Shown in pieces: positions 38,261-48,832 of a DNA stretch of 64,000 bases (its first letter is position 1; each line of letters opens with the position of its first letter). A model generated the notes under the pieces. It saw only the letters and a program-made list of their open reading frames with translations. It ran no database searches and was not told the origin of the DNA. The DNA is from Streptomyces dengpaensis (GTDB lineage Bacteria; Actinomycetota; Actinomycetes; Streptomycetales; Streptomycetaceae): assembly GCF_002946835.1 (NCBI RefSeq), contig NZ_CP026652.1, forward strand, positions 7,316,001 to 7,380,000, read 5' to 3'. Made by a program: the position numbers and the translations under genes.

Positions 38261-41200
38261 ATGTCCTTCCTCGTCGCGTCCGGTCACGTCCAAGTCGACG
38301 CCAGAACCCGCGACGCCAAAGACGAGATCCAAGACCTCATCCGAACCATGGGCGGCCTCAGCCCCGCCGCGCAGGCCGCCGCAAACTCGCTGAAAGACCT
38401 GGGCAAGCGGGCGTCACTCGCCGGCCAGTCCCTGGGGAGGCTGGGAGAGCGAGCCGAGGACGCCGAACGGGCCCTGGCCGGATTGCGCGCGGTCGCGGGC
38501 GATATCCGCGTCAAGGCCGAACTCGACGACGACACCAGCGCCGGGGTGGCTACCGTCAAGGCTGCCATCGCCGACCTGAAGGCGCAGAGCCCGGTCCGCC
38601 TCGAGGTCAATTTCGACGGGGACGCCACGCAGATCACTGCTACAGCGCAGGCCATGCGGGATCTGCGTAACGATGCCCGTGACGCAGGCCAGTCCCTGAC
38701 TACCCTCGCCATCCGCTCGGCCGCCGCCGCCCTGGCACTCCAGGAATTGGAGAACGCGGCGCAGGGCGCGTCGCGTGCGCTGCGTACCCTGCGGGGGCGG
38801 GCAGCGGCCACCGCGGCCGCCATGAGCGATCTCCGGGACACGACGGCGCGCGCCTCGACTGCTCTGCGGACCATCGCCAACCGGGCCGAGAGCACCGACG
38901 GCCGGCTCAACACACTCGCCGCCCGCAGTCGGGCACTGCGCGGCGATATGGACGAACTCGACGGGGTGCTGCGTCGTGTCGGCGGCAGTATGGGCGCCTT
39001 GCGTCCCCGCCTCGGCGGCCTCGGATCCTCCAGCGGGGACGCATCCGGCGGTATGCGGAAGCTGATGCTCGCCGCGAGCGGCCTGTCCACCGCACTCATC
39101 CCGGTCGCCGCGGCGACCGTCCCCATCGCAGCCGGCACCGTTGCAGCCGCAGCCGGGGTCGCCACGTTCGGGCTGGCGATCGGCCAGCAAGTCGCGGAGA
39201 TGACGAAGGCCAGCGGTGCAGCCAAGAAATACCAGGACGCGGTCCGCGAGCACGGCCGCGGCTCGGAAGAAGCAGCCAAGGCGGCCCGTCAGACACAGCT
39301 GGCGCTAGCGGAGATGCCCGCTCCCACACAGCAGGCCGCAGCAGCCCTGAGCGTCCTCAAAGACGAATACGAGGACTGGTCCGACGCCCTGTCTGCGGAC
39401 ACCATGCCGGTCGTCACCAAGTCACTCGGCCTGTTCCAGGCGATGCTGCCGCGGCTGACACCCGTTGTCCGGAGCACCTCGGCGCAGCTTGAGAACATGC
39501 TGAACGTCCTCGCCGGCGGTATGCAGACTGCGGGCTTCGAGCGGTTCATGGACAAGCTGGCGGGGTGGTCAGGGGGGGCGCTCGCGCGGGCCACGTTGGG
39601 CATGGTGAAGTTCTCGCAGGCGTTGGACACGGGTGCGATCGGCTCGGACCTGGACCGGTTCATGGACTACGTCCGCGAGAACGGGCCGCTGGTCGCGGAC
39701 GCGCTGGGCAATCTAGCGAAGGCCGCGGTACACCTGGTGGTTGCTGCGTCCGACATGGGTGTCAGTGTCCTCGGTGTCGTGAGTGCGTTCGCCAAGCTCG
39801 TCACCGCGATTCCGACGAGCACCCTGTCGACGATGTTGCAGCTCTATGCCGCTCTCAAGCTGGTCAGCGTTGGTGTGGGCATGGTGTCGGCCGCTGCGTC
39901 GTCTGGTGCGGTGGCGCGTCTGGGCGCCTACTTCGCGGTGATGCGCGCCGCTGGCGTGGGCCCGACGCTGCGGGCGACCGCGGCGAGCATGACGGCTGTG
40001 CAGAAGGCCAGCATCGGGCTGGGTGTGCTGGCGATAGCCGCGATCGGCATCGACAAGTTGGCGGACAAGGCGCGGGGTGCGCCACCGGATGTGGACCGGC
40101 TTGCGACGAGTTTGAAGAACCTGTCGCAGACGGGGAAGTTCACAGGCGAGTTGCAGAAGACGTTCGGTGACCTCGACGGCTTGGTCGAGAAGGTCAAGAA
40201 GCTGCACACCGAGGCAGACAAGGCGAACAACACGGCGCTCGGGTTCCGTATCCCTGGCCTCGACGACACAGCCGACTGGATCGCCAGCAAGATCAACGAC
40301 GTGTCGAAGGGCGGCGAGAGCCTCAACGCCCTGAAGGACGACTTCAAGAGCCTCGACGAGGCAATGTCCGGCATGGTGTCGTCCGGCTACGGCAAGCAGG
40401 CCGCGCAGGACTTCAACATGATGCGCGACGCCCTGAAGGCCGAGGGCCTCTCCATGAAGGAGATCAATGATCTCTTCCCGGAGTACCGTGCCTCGGTGGC
40501 CGCGCTCAAGGCGGAGCAGAAGCTTGCCGCGCAGGGCATGGGAATCTTCGGGCAGCAGGCCATGGAGACGAAGACGAAACTGGACGCCCAGAAGGCCTCG
40601 GCTGATGGCTTGCGGGCGAGCCTCCTGGCCCTGAACGACGTGAACCGGTCTGCGCATGACGCGCGGATCCAGTTCGAGGCGGGCATCGATGCCCTCACCG
40701 CATCGTTCAAGGAACATGGCGCGACCTTGAATGAGGACACCGCGGCCGGCCAGGCGAACGGTCTGGCTATGTCGCAGGCGGCTAAGGGTCACGACGAGAT
40801 GCTCGCGACGAGCCTTGCCGCGGGCGAATCGCTGGAGTCGATGACCGGCAAGTCGGACAAGCTGCGCTCGACCATGATGCGTCTGGCGACGGAGGCTTTC
40901 GGCGGGAACAAGAAGGCGGCGGAGGAGTACGTCAACAAGCTCCTTGGTATCCCGTCCGAGGTCAAGACGATGATCAAGGCGGAGCGGGCGGAGGCTATCG
41001 CTGGCCTTGAGGCGGTGCGAGCGGCGATCCAGAAGACGCCGGGGGCGAAGACAGTCAAGGTCGACACCCTGAACGCTGCCGCCATCAAGGCGCTGGAAGC
41101 GGTCGGGTACAAGACCAGGACCCTGCCGGACGGCCGCACCGAGGTGTTCACGAAGAACGGCCAGGCCATCGGCAGCATCGGCGAGGTGAACAGGGCCCTG

Positions 41201-42655
41201 TCCAACCTGAACGGGAAGACGGCGAACACCTACGTCAACAGCTACTTCACGTCGATCTACCGGGTGAAGGGGACTGCGCCGGGCGACAAGGGGTACGGGG
41301 TCGTGGCTCCCGGACGCGCTTCAGGTGGTCCGATCGGGTTTGCTGCTGGCGGCACCCCGGGCGGCCGGATTGCTGGGCCTGGAACCAGCACGTCGGACAG
41401 CATTCCGGCGATGCTGTCGAATGGCGAGTGGGTGATCCGCGCGGCGGCCGTGGCGAAGTACGGCGACGCGTTCATGGCGGCAGTGAACGACGGCCGCTTC
41501 CGCCCGCCCGGCTTCGCGAAGGGCGGCAAGCTCACCGAGAAGCAGAAGGCCGCGATCAAAGCGGAGAGCGACGCCAAGAAGGGATTGGCCTCCGACTTCG
41601 GCATCAGCCACTTCGGCACGATGGCGGGCTACCAGCGGGACCCGTTCGAGAAAGCGCTGGGCGTGCCAGCCAGCGTCAGCGACCTTGTCTCCAACTTGAA
41701 CAAGGTGAGCGGGCAGATCAAGGCGGCATCGCACGGCAAGACCGAGTCGACGCTGCTGAAGAAACTGGACTCCTCGGGTAAGGCGCTGATCGCGAACCAG
41801 AAGAAGCTTGAGGGCGTCAACAAGGCGCTCGAAGGGGCGAAGTCGAAGCTCGAGGATTTGAAGGGCAAGTTCGACTCGCTCAAGACCAGCGTCGCCTCCT
41901 CGCTGGTGTCCTTCGGCAACATCACGAAGATCGGCAAGTACGGGACGTCACCGGACACGCTGATAAAGCAGCTCACCTCGGACGCCGGACGCACCACCGA
42001 GTTCGCCAAGCAGCTTGAGCAGCTGAAAGCAAAGGGCCTCAACGCCCAGTCCATCAGCGAGATAGCACAGGCAGGGATCACGGGCGGCGGCATGGCCACA
42101 GCCCAGTCCCTCCTCAACGCCACCCCGGAGCAGATCGCGCAGATCAACGCCCTGGAGAAGCAGCTCCAGACGTCGGCCAACAAGGCGGGCACAGTCACCG
42201 CGGATGCCATGTACGGGGCTGGCATCAGGGCCGGCGAGGGCTTGGTGAAGGGGCTCACCGCCCAGCAGGACAAGATCGAAGCCACGATGATGGCCATCGC
42301 GAAGAGCATGGAAGCCGCCATCAAGAAAAGCCTTGGGATCCAGAGCCCGTCGAAGGTGATGGAACCGATCGGCGACTTCGCCTTCCAAGGAGTCGAGCAG
42401 GGCTGGGTCAAGCGGCTCGCCAAGGGAAACACCCTGCTGTCCGGGAACGCCGCAGCCCTGCGCATGCGCCCCGCCCTCATGGCGGGTTCCGGCGCGGCCA
42501 CGACTACGGCAGGGCCGGGCGTCGTCGTCCACCTCAACCCCGTGTTCAACACGATGACCCTGCCGGCTCCGGCCGAACGCAAGGCGTTCGCCGTGGCGAT
42601 GGCCAGGGATATCAACGACGCGTTGCTCGACTACCAGAAGCAGCGGAGGCGCTGA
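38261..42655 (+). CDS. Tape measure protein
   Basis: The 1464-residue protein has a coiled-coil start (QVDARTRDAKDEIQDLIRTM and long Ala/Arg/Asp helices) and hydrophobic segments near residues 275-310 (ALIPVAAATVPIAAGTVAAA) and 490-590. The C-terminus has SPSKVMEPIGDFAFQGVEQG, the usual conserved box of tape measures. With 1.5 angstrom per residue the tail would be about 220 nm long. GGAGGTGTAACCCG precedes the ATG. No peptidase or transglycosylase motif is obvious. Confidence 0.9.
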   Translation: MSFLVASGHVQVDARTRDAKDEIQDLIRTMGGLSPAAQAAANSLKDLGKRASLAGQSLGRLGERAEDAERALAGLRAVAGDIRVKAELDDDTSAGVATVKAAIADLKAQSPVRLEVNFDGDATQITATAQAMRDLRNDARDAGQSLTTLAIRSAAAALALQELENAAQGASRALRTLRGRAAATAAAMSDLRDTTARASTALRTIANRAESTDGRLNTLAARSRALRGDMDELDGVLRRVGGSMGALRPRLGGLGSSSGDASGGMRKLMLAASGLSTALIPVAAATVPIAAGTVAAAAGVATFGLAIGQQVAEMTKASGAAKKYQDAVREHGRGSEEAAKAARQTQLALAEMPAPTQQAAAALSVLKDEYEDWSDALSADTMPVVTKSLGLFQAMLPRLTPVVRSTSAQLENMLNVLAGGMQTAGFERFMDKLAGWSGGALARATLGMVKFSQALDTGAIGSDLDRFMDYVRENGPLVADALGNLAKAAVHLVVAASDMGVSVLGVVSAFAKLVTAIPTSTLSTMLQLYAALKLVSVGVGMVSAAASSGAVARLGAYFAVMRAAGVGPTLRATAASMTAVQKASIGLGVLAIAAIGIDKLADKARGAPPDVDRLATSLKNLSQTGKFTGELQKTFGDLDGLVEKVKKLHTEADKANNTALGFRIPGLDDTADWIASKINDVSKGGESLNALKDDFKSLDEAMSGMVSSGYGKQAAQDFNMMRDALKAEGLSMKEINDLFPEYRASVAALKAEQKLAAQGMGIFGQQAMETKTKLDAQKASADGLRASLLALNDVNRSAHDARIQFEAGIDALTASFKEHGATLNEDTAAGQANGLAMSQAAKGHDEMLATSLAAGESLESMTGKSDKLRSTMMRLATEAFGGNKKAAEEYVNKLLGIPSEVKTMIKAERAEAIAGLEAVRAAIQKTPGAKTVKVDTLNAAAIKALEAVGYKTRTLPDGRTEVFTKNGQAIGSIGEVNRALSNLNGKTANTYVNSYFTSIYRVKGTAPGDKGYGVVAPGRASGGPIGFAAGGTPGGRIAGPGTSTSDSIPAMLSNGEWVIRAAAVAKYGDAFMAAVNDGRFRPPGFAKGGKLTEKQKAAIKAESDAKKGLASDFGISHFGTMAGYQRDPFEKALGVPASVSDLVSNLNKVSGQIKAASHGKTESTLLKKLDSSGKALIANQKKLEGVNKALEGAKSKLEDLKGKFDSLKTSVASSLVSFGNITKIGKYGTSPDTLIKQLTSDAGRTTEFAKQLEQLKAKGLNAQSISEIAQAGITGGGMATAQSLLNATPEQIAQINALEKQLQTSANKAGTVTADAMYGAGIRAGEGLVKGLTAQQDKIEATMMAIAKSMEAAIKKSLGIQSPSKVMEPIGDFAFQGVEQGWVKRLAKGNTLLSGNAAALRMRPALMAGSGAATTTAGPGVVVHLNPVFNTMTLPAPAERKAFAVAMARDINDALLDYQKQRRR

Positions 42656-43860
42656 TGCCGCAAGGCGACTGGGGAGATCTCAAGGTCGGCAGGCTGCTGC
42701 TGCGCGAGACCTTCAAGGAAGGCGAGTCGGCCGGTACATCGCGCACCCTCGACCTCGAGGGGCAGGAGTCGTCGCCGCCGCTCACCCGCACCGAGCTGGT
42801 GTGGCGGCACGACAACATCACCGCCCTCGAGTCCGGCTGCGTCCTGCCGTTGACCTTCACGGACAAGCCGGAACGCAACTGCTACGTCAACGTCGACTCC
42901 GTCAGCGCGGACTACACCGAGTACCGCACCGAAGTCGTCACCAGCGACTGGAAGCTCAGCCTCACCCGCCTCGGCTCGGACGCCGAGGTCGACCTGCAGA
43001 GCAGGCTCACCGGCGCCATCCGCGTCAACGACTTCTCCCTGACGGGGGAGCGCTGGCATGCCCCGCCGATCGGCCACTACGGCTACCAGACCGGCACCAG
43101 CAACCCGACGATGATGACCCGCACCGGCGCCGACGGCGCCATGACCGTCTACCGCAGCATCCCCACCGGGGCGTCACCGCGCTGGGGCTGCGCACCAAGC
43201 AGCTACCTCAACGGCCGCGTGCGGCTTACCTCGAACGGAACGGAGCTGTGCGGCGTCGACCAGTCCCTATCGCCGACCGGATGGGCCCTGACGAACGGCC
43301 TGGTCAATGTCGCCATCGCGGCGTCTGCCTCGTTCGACGTGCAGGCCTACACGGGCGGGGCGTGGCACAGCAAGCTGTGGAACGTGTCCGTGGCAGGGTC
43401 CGCGTCGTCGATCACGTCGTGGGACGGGGCCACACTGCTGCGCAACGACCCCGAGCACGTCATCCTCCGGCTGTCCAAGGGCCTCAACCCCGGCCGGGCC
43501 ACACTGGATCTGACGCTGCGCCGCGGCTCCCGCACGGTCGAGGGCTACCTGCAAACCACCACATCGAACACCCTCGCCGCCTACCGGTCCACGCTCGAGA
43601 CGAACACGTCATTCGCCGCATCCGGCTACGTCGTCGCCACCAGCAATGACGCGGACGGCAACAAGTTCGCCTGCGGCTCCGCGCGTACCTTCGCCGCGCA
43701 CACCAACGGCGGCGTGCAGAAAGCGGCGTCAACCACCCTCGACTTCTGGATCGGCGTTGCCGCAGGCGGCAGCAGCGCCGTATCGGGCGACGCGGCAACC
43801 GACCTGCGGAACATGTACATCGCCTGTCTACCGGAGACGATCTATGCGGTGAGGCGGTGA
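42655..43860 (+). CDS. Distal tail / minor tail protein
   Basis: The 401-residue product begins MPQGDWGDLKVGRLLLRETF and is strand-rich throughout (GCVLPLTFTDKPERNCYVNV, SLTGERWHAPPIGHYGYQTG). Its place directly after the tape measure fits a distal tail (Dit)-type hub protein. The later half with LDLTLRRGSRTVEGYLQTTT is a jelly-roll-like region, possibly carbohydrate binding. Confidence 0.65.
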   Translation: MPQGDWGDLKVGRLLLRETFKEGESAGTSRTLDLEGQESSPPLTRTELVWRHDNITALESGCVLPLTFTDKPERNCYVNVDSVSADYTEYRTEVVTSDWKLSLTRLGSDAEVDLQSRLTGAIRVNDFSLTGERWHAPPIGHYGYQTGTSNPTMMTRTGADGAMTVYRSIPTGASPRWGCAPSSYLNGRVRLTSNGTELCGVDQSLSPTGWALTNGLVNVAIAASASFDVQAYTGGAWHSKLWNVSVAGSASSITSWDGATLLRNDPEHVILRLSKGLNPGRATLDLTLRRGSRTVEGYLQTTTSNTLAAYRSTLETNTSFAASGYVVATSNDADGNKFACGSARTFAAHTNGGVQKAASTTLDFWIGVAAGGSSAVSGDAATDLRNMYIACLPETIYAVRR

Positions 43861-43863
43861 CCG

Positions 43864-46731
43864 GTGGCTGTCAATGACGTACTCGGCGCACTCGGCTCCT
43901 GGGACCTCACCCTCAAGCCGACCACCCCACCCGACACGTGGGACGCCATCGGCTACTTCGGGCACGTGGCGTTCATCTCCGGCCGCCTCGACCCAGCCCA
44001 ATACGGCGACAACCTCCTCACTGCGGCCCGCTACGTCGGAGTCGTCCGTGAGCGCAGCAACAGCGGCGACGACCGGCGCACCAAGCAGGTCGAGCAGGGC
44101 TACGAGCTCGGCGGCGTCGGCATGGCCATGTGGCTCGGCGACGACGAAGACAAGGGTGACGTCTACGAGAACGCCGTCCAGCCCGCCTCGGCCAGCTTTG
44201 CCACCACGATCAACATGCTGCTGCCCGCGTCCGGCGCCGTCACCGCAGGCACGATCTACGCGGTGCCCGGCAACTACTCCGGTCGGCACCAGTACGAGAC
44301 GCCCCGCAAGGCGATCACCTACGTGTGCGAGACGTTCACCGCCTCGTCGGGACAGAAGGTCGGCTGGCGCGTCAACGGCAACGGAACGCTGGATGCTGGA
44401 CCCGAGGCGAACCTTTTCGTAACCGATCCGCGGTGCGTGATCTCCCGCAAGACCTCAGGCAAGGACACATCCGGGATCGAGTCCGTGCCGGGCGCCTTCG
44501 GGGTCAGCCGCGACATGGAGGACTTCAGCACCCGGGTCGTCCTGCTCGCCGAGGGGGAGGGGGAGTCGATCGCCACCGGCTCGGCGGACATCTCGGGCGG
44601 CCTCAACCCGTACAAGGACATCCACGGTGGGACGCTCAAGCTGACCCGGCTGGCGAGCGAGTCGGATACCACGGTCACCAACGCCGACACCCGGGCCGCC
44701 CTGCTGCTGTCGCAGTACACGGCGTCGCAGGACGAACTCGTCGTCGAGACCGACAACTACTACATCGAGGGCAGCTTCGATGTCGGCGACTACGTGTGGG
44801 TGTGGGACCCCAACGCCGGACTCGTCGACAACGCGAACGAGATCACGTTCCGCGGGGAGCGCCTCAACCCGATCAAACTCCAGGTGACGGAGGCCAAATG
44901 GCCTGTCACGGAGGGGTACACCGTCGCCTATCGGGACGCGAACGGCGTCTGGTACGACCTGACGGACCACGTCGAATGGGACGGCTCCCACACCGTCTAC
45001 GTCACCGTCGGCGGCTTCGCCCGCGCCCTCGAAGGATCCGGCACCCAACCCGTCGGATCACGGCCCAGCCAGGACACCAGCATCCCCGGCACACCCGTCC
45101 TCGTCACCCCCTTCGCGGGGTCCGCCTACCTGGACGGCCGGGGATACACGAGGGCCCGCGTCATCGTGCAGTGGACGGCGCCCCTCAACGTCGACGGCTC
45201 GACCGTCCTCGACGGCGACCACTACGAGATCCGATACGCCGTCGACACCGACATGATCTACCCGGCCACCTGGTCCCAGGTGTCCCAAGTGCGATGGATG
45301 GACCTGCAGATCTGGGCGCAGCCGTTCGCGGCACCCGACCAGAAGTGGCAGGTGCAGTACGTTGCCTGGGGCGAATCCACCGCCCAACTCAACGACCTGA
45401 GCCCCGGCGTCGGCTACGACGTACAGATCCGCGCCGTCGACAAGGCCGGGAATACGGGAGCCTGGTCGGGCATCACGACGTTCGTTGCGTCCGAGGACAA
45501 CATCCCACCGTCCACTCCGGCCGCCCCGTCGGTGGCTGGGTCGCGGATCGCCCTGCAGATCACGCACACGCTCGGTGTGTCGAGCGGCGGCACCTACAAC
45601 CTCGAGTCGGACCTCCAGCACCTCGAGATCCACGTTGACTACGAGCCGACCTTCACCCCCAGCAACGACACCCTGAAGGCGAAGGTCAATGCCACGGCGG
45701 GAATGATCCAGGCGCAGATTCCCGCTGTGGCCACCGTGCAGGTCGAGGAGACGTCGGCCCGCTACGTGCGCGTTGTCGCGGTCGATAAGACCGGCAACAA
45801 GAGCGGTCCGTCCGATGCGGCGTCTGCGACCGCGCTGCTCATCGATGACGCGCACATCTCCGACCTGACCGTCTCCAAAGTCACCGCTGGGGAGATCTCT
45901 GCGGACTGGATCGTCGGCGCCCGCATCAAGACCGCCGACACCGGAGCACGTACAGAAATGAGCGCGTCGGGGTTCGAGGCCTATGACGCCGCAGGAACCC
46001 GCACCTTTTTCGCCGACGCTACGACGGGCGATGTGTCCATCCTCGGCCGCCTACGATCCGGCACGACTGGCCAAAGGCTCGACATCAACCCCAGCTCCAT
46101 CCTCCCCGAAATCCGTTTCTACCCCAGCAGCGGCAGCGACTACGGCTTCATCAACGCCCTCAGCAGCGGCACAGACGTCAACCTCGGCGCCAACAGCTCG
46201 TCCTACGACGACGACGGCGTCCAGTGCGCATCCCGCACATACCTCGCCGTCGGATCAGCTCAGTTGGAGACCATCCGCAGCGACACCCAGCAGCGGCGCG
46301 GCGGATACGTATGGGCCCAGCCCGACGCCCTGTTCGCGGGATTCAACCGTGACGGAGTAGAGGGCGGAACCATTCTCGCCAGCGCCAACGTGGGGACCTT
46401 CGGCTGGAACGACGGCACGGCGTCGACGGCGAACCTCATGCGGTTCCAATCCGGTGTGACGCGCCATATCGGCCGCTGGCGAGACTTCGTCTCCGCCGAC
46501 TCCAATGAGGGCCTGTTCACCGGGTCGGTGGTGGCGACGTCGGGTGCAACGAGCTTCTCCGTCGGCTACGGGGCGACAATGCTCACCCAGCCGCTGCCCC
46601 TCACGTCGATCCGTGACGACGTCGTGCACTCCTACGCGATCACAGGGTCGGATACCTCGGGCTTCACCATCACCATCTCCCCGGCCGCCAACGGCGGATG
46701 GTCGCTCTACTTCTGGTGCTTCAGGATCTGA
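43864..46731 (+). CDS. Tail-tip / fibre protein with fibronectin-III-like repeats
   Basis: The 955-residue protein starts AVNDVLGALGSWDLTLKPTT. After about residue 400 it has at least two FnIII-like units, ending AVDKAGNTGAWSGITTFVAS and AVDKTGNKSGPSDAASATAL. A region typical of tail-tip proteins follows (IDDAHISDLTVSKVTAGEIS, FFADATTGDVSILGRLRSGT). The C-terminal 200 residues are a separate beta domain. It probably forms the host-contact tip. The start is GTG, 3 nt after the preceding stop. Confidence 0.75.
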   Translation: MAVNDVLGALGSWDLTLKPTTPPDTWDAIGYFGHVAFISGRLDPAQYGDNLLTAARYVGVVRERSNSGDDRRTKQVEQGYELGGVGMAMWLGDDEDKGDVYENAVQPASASFATTINMLLPASGAVTAGTIYAVPGNYSGRHQYETPRKAITYVCETFTASSGQKVGWRVNGNGTLDAGPEANLFVTDPRCVISRKTSGKDTSGIESVPGAFGVSRDMEDFSTRVVLLAEGEGESIATGSADISGGLNPYKDIHGGTLKLTRLASESDTTVTNADTRAALLLSQYTASQDELVVETDNYYIEGSFDVGDYVWVWDPNAGLVDNANEITFRGERLNPIKLQVTEAKWPVTEGYTVAYRDANGVWYDLTDHVEWDGSHTVYVTVGGFARALEGSGTQPVGSRPSQDTSIPGTPVLVTPFAGSAYLDGRGYTRARVIVQWTAPLNVDGSTVLDGDHYEIRYAVDTDMIYPATWSQVSQVRWMDLQIWAQPFAAPDQKWQVQYVAWGESTAQLNDLSPGVGYDVQIRAVDKAGNTGAWSGITTFVASEDNIPPSTPAAPSVAGSRIALQITHTLGVSSGGTYNLESDLQHLEIHVDYEPTFTPSNDTLKAKVNATAGMIQAQIPAVATVQVEETSARYVRVVAVDKTGNKSGPSDAASATALLIDDAHISDLTVSKVTAGEISADWIVGARIKTADTGARTEMSASGFEAYDAAGTRTFFADATTGDVSILGRLRSGTTGQRLDINPSSILPEIRFYPSSGSDYGFINALSSGTDVNLGANSSSYDDDGVQCASRTYLAVGSAQLETIRSDTQQRRGGYVWAQPDALFAGFNRDGVEGGTILASANVGTFGWNDGTASTANLMRFQSGVTRHIGRWRDFVSADSNEGLFTGSVVATSGATSFSVGYGATMLTQPLPLTSIRDDVVHSYAITGSDTSGFTITISPAANGGWSLYFWCFRI

Positions 46732-46739
46732 GGAACAGC

Positions 46740-47321
46740 ATGGACATATATGAAGTGCAAGGCGTCGAAGCGACCGCCACCACACAGGGAACCCCGATCT
46801 GGATGGTGGCGATGGGCAAGCCCGACGGCACCATCCACGCCTACGCCTTCCCGCCGTCAATCATCGAGTGGCGCATGGCCGAGTACCAGCTCGACACCGT
46901 CGATGAAGCCCTCGATATCGTGTTGCACGAACCGTGGGCGACGAACCCGCTTGACCCGCTGACAAGGCGAGACGATGCCGCCCTTCGCCAGGGCATGGTC
47001 GTCCGTGCGCCGGGCCCGGTCGTTGATTACGAGCCGATCCGCCTACACAACGCCGACACCATCGACGACGCCCGGACAGCGCACCGCATCCGCATCGCCG
47101 ACGCCAAGACACGCGTGCGCGTCACCCCACCGAAGGGCAAGCCGGACCCGCTCGACATCATCCGGACCCGGCATGGCGTCACCGATGAAGGGCTGCGCCA
47201 GAAGGCGGCGCATGTTGACGCCGCACGCCGCTCCTATCGCGGCGAGGCAGTCCCGGGCGATCCGAGCCTCGCCATCGAATCGCAAGCCCGTCAGCGCCTG
47301 AAGGAGGCCACCAGTGCCTGA
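46740..47321 (+). CDS. Minor tail protein (193 aa)
   Basis: MDIYEVQGVEATATTQGTPI and WMVAMGKPDGTIHAYAFPPS start a small beta domain followed by helices (DTVDEALDIVLHEPW, HRIRIADAKTRVRVTPPKGK). TGAGGAACAGC precedes the ATG. Its order suggests a tail-tip accessory or fibre chaperone. No signature is visible. Confidence 0.5.
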   Translation: MDIYEVQGVEATATTQGTPIWMVAMGKPDGTIHAYAFPPSIIEWRMAEYQLDTVDEALDIVLHEPWATNPLDPLTRRDDAALRQGMVVRAPGPVVDYEPIRLHNADTIDDARTAHRIRIADAKTRVRVTPPKGKPDPLDIIRTRHGVTDEGLRQKAAHVDAARRSYRGEAVPGDPSLAIESQARQRLKEATSA

Positions 47322-48345
47322 TCCGTCCACCACCAGGTTGGCCCTGTACAAGTCCAAGTCGGACGGGTCCGAGCTGGTCAACTACACGCAGGACATCGGC
47401 CAGAACTGGGACAAGGTCGACGCCGCCGCAGGCTTCCAGGCGGCCACCTCCAGCACCCGCCCGTCGACTCCCTACAGCGGAAAGCCGATCTTCGAGACCG
47501 ACACTTTCTATCGGACGCTGTTCTCCAACGGCACCTCGCCAGCCTCCGCGTCCTGGGTGGAGATCCCCAACAGCTCCGCCACCTTCAACAACAACCTCAA
47601 GCTCGCCTCCGGCAAGCAAGTCAACATCGGCGCCAGCGGCTCCAGTGCCAGCTACACCGCCCTCCTGCCCACCGCCACAGGCGACTACATCCTCGCCAGC
47701 CGCGTCACCGCCGACTCCGTATCCCGCCTCACCATCCGCGCCGACGGCCGACTCGACTGGTCCAGCGGCGCCGCCACCCAAGACACCAACCTGTTCCGCG
47801 ACACCGCAAACGTGCTGCGCACAAACGACTCGCTGACCGTCGACCTCAACCTCACCGTCTCCGGCAACATCACCGTGGCCGGTATCGGCCAGACTCTCTT
47901 CGCCCGCAAGACGGGCGACACGTCACGCGCCAGCACCACCACCCAGGCCGACGACCCGCACCTGACGGTCTCCCTCACCGCCAGCGCCACCTACCTGCTC
48001 TACGCCTACCTCGTCTACCAGGCAGGAACCACCGGCGATATCAACGTCGGCTTCACCATCCCGTCCGGCGCGGCGGGATCGTGGCAGGGCACCGGCATCG
48101 GCCGCGACGTCGTCGCCTCCGTCGGCACCGGCGGATGGACCGTCCGCATGAACGCCAACGACGTATCCACCACCCAACTCCGCTCCTACGGCGGAGACAC
48201 CACCAACCAGGTCGTCCAAGTGATGGGCATCGTCCGCACATCCTCGGCCGGCGCATTCACCGTGCAATGGGCTCAGGCTGCCATCGACGCCACCGCCACC
48301 ATCCTCCGCACCGACTCGTGGATGCAGCTCACCCGCGTCGCATAG
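47314..48345 (+). CDS. Receptor-binding or minor tail protein
   Basis: The 343-residue product starts with GTG inside the preceding gene. The N-terminal TTRLALYKSKSDGSELVNYT followed by QDIGQNWDKVDAA is a tail-attachment module common in Streptomyces phage fibres. A short beta-helix-like middle and a C-terminal domain (HLTVSLTASATYLLYAYLVY) resembling TNF-like fibre heads follow. Host recognition is likely but inferred. Confidence 0.6.
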   Translation: MPDPSTTRLALYKSKSDGSELVNYTQDIGQNWDKVDAAAGFQAATSSTRPSTPYSGKPIFETDTFYRTLFSNGTSPASASWVEIPNSSATFNNNLKLASGKQVNIGASGSSASYTALLPTATGDYILASRVTADSVSRLTIRADGRLDWSSGAATQDTNLFRDTANVLRTNDSLTVDLNLTVSGNITVAGIGQTLFARKTGDTSRASTTTQADDPHLTVSLTASATYLLYAYLVYQAGTTGDINVGFTIPSGAAGSWQGTGIGRDVVASVGTGGWTVRMNANDVSTTQLRSYGGDTTNQVVQVMGIVRTSSAGAFTVQWAQAAIDATATILRTDSWMQLTRVA

Positions 48346-48359
48346 AAGAGAGGCAGAAC

Positions 48360-48557
48360 ATGGACTACCCCAACATCGCTATCACCGCTACGAGCGCCAA
48401 CGGCGAGAACGACGCCTCGGTAACCCTGACTATCGGCGGGACGCTGACCGTCGACGAGGCCGCACTCATCGACGTCGTCACGAACTACCTGCTCGGCCTG
48501 CCGGGCCTGACGACCGCGCGCGCCGTCAAGCGATCCATTGCCGAGCAAGACGTATAG
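48360..48557 (+). CDS. Small protein behind the tail genes (65 aa)
   Basis: MDYPNIAITATSANGENDAS contains VTLTIGGTLTVDEAALIDVV, a strand pair followed by helix. GAGAGGCAGAAC precedes the ATG. Conserved position but no known function. Confidence 0.5.
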   Translation: MDYPNIAITATSANGENDASVTLTIGGTLTVDEAALIDVVTNYLLGLPGLTTARAVKRSIAEQDV

Positions 48558-48566
48558 GAGACTGCC

Positions 48567-48647
48567 ATGTCCACGTTCCAGGTCATCCTGCTGATCGAGG
48601 TCGGCATCATCGCCATCGGTAGCCTCCTCGGCTGGCGCCGCCCCTAG
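48567..48647 (+). CDS. Tiny single-span membrane peptide (26 aa)
   Basis: MSTFQVILLIEVGIIAIGSL ends LGWRRP, one hydrophobic helix with a basic tail. ATAGGAGACTGCC precedes the ATG, and the stop overlaps the end of the converging leftward gene. It is the last rightward gene before the inverted cassette. The strong ribosome-binding site supports translation. Confidence 0.5.
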   Translation: MSTFQVILLIEVGIIAIGSLLGWRRP

Positions 48648-48832
48648 CCCTGCTCGGCGACCGGCCCCGTCATCGTCGGATGCGGGTCCGGCTCGCCGTT
48701 GTGGAGGCGTTCGATCTCCGCCTCCAGCTCGCTGACGAGGGCCTTGAGGAGGATATTCTCGTCGGCGAGCTCGCCGTGCCGCTGCCGGAACGCCTTGAGC
48801 GCCCACTCGGGGCTGATCTGCTGGGCCATCAC
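48644..48832 (-). CDS. Short coiled-coil protein (62 aa)
   Basis: MMAQQISPEWALKAFRQRHG continues with ENILLKALVSELEAEIERLH, a helical leucine heptad segment. It is the last gene of the leftward glycan cassette and is coupled to the glycosyltransferase before by overlap. Function unknown. Confidence 0.5.
   Translation of the reverse strand: MMAQQISPEWALKAFRQRHGELADENILLKALVSELEAEIERLHNGEPDPHPTMTGPVAEQG

Noticed and set aside
41629..42615. Long minus-strand frame opposite the tape measure gene
   Set aside because: Mirror of the Ala/Lys-rich coiled-coil codons of the tape measure; no start signals.
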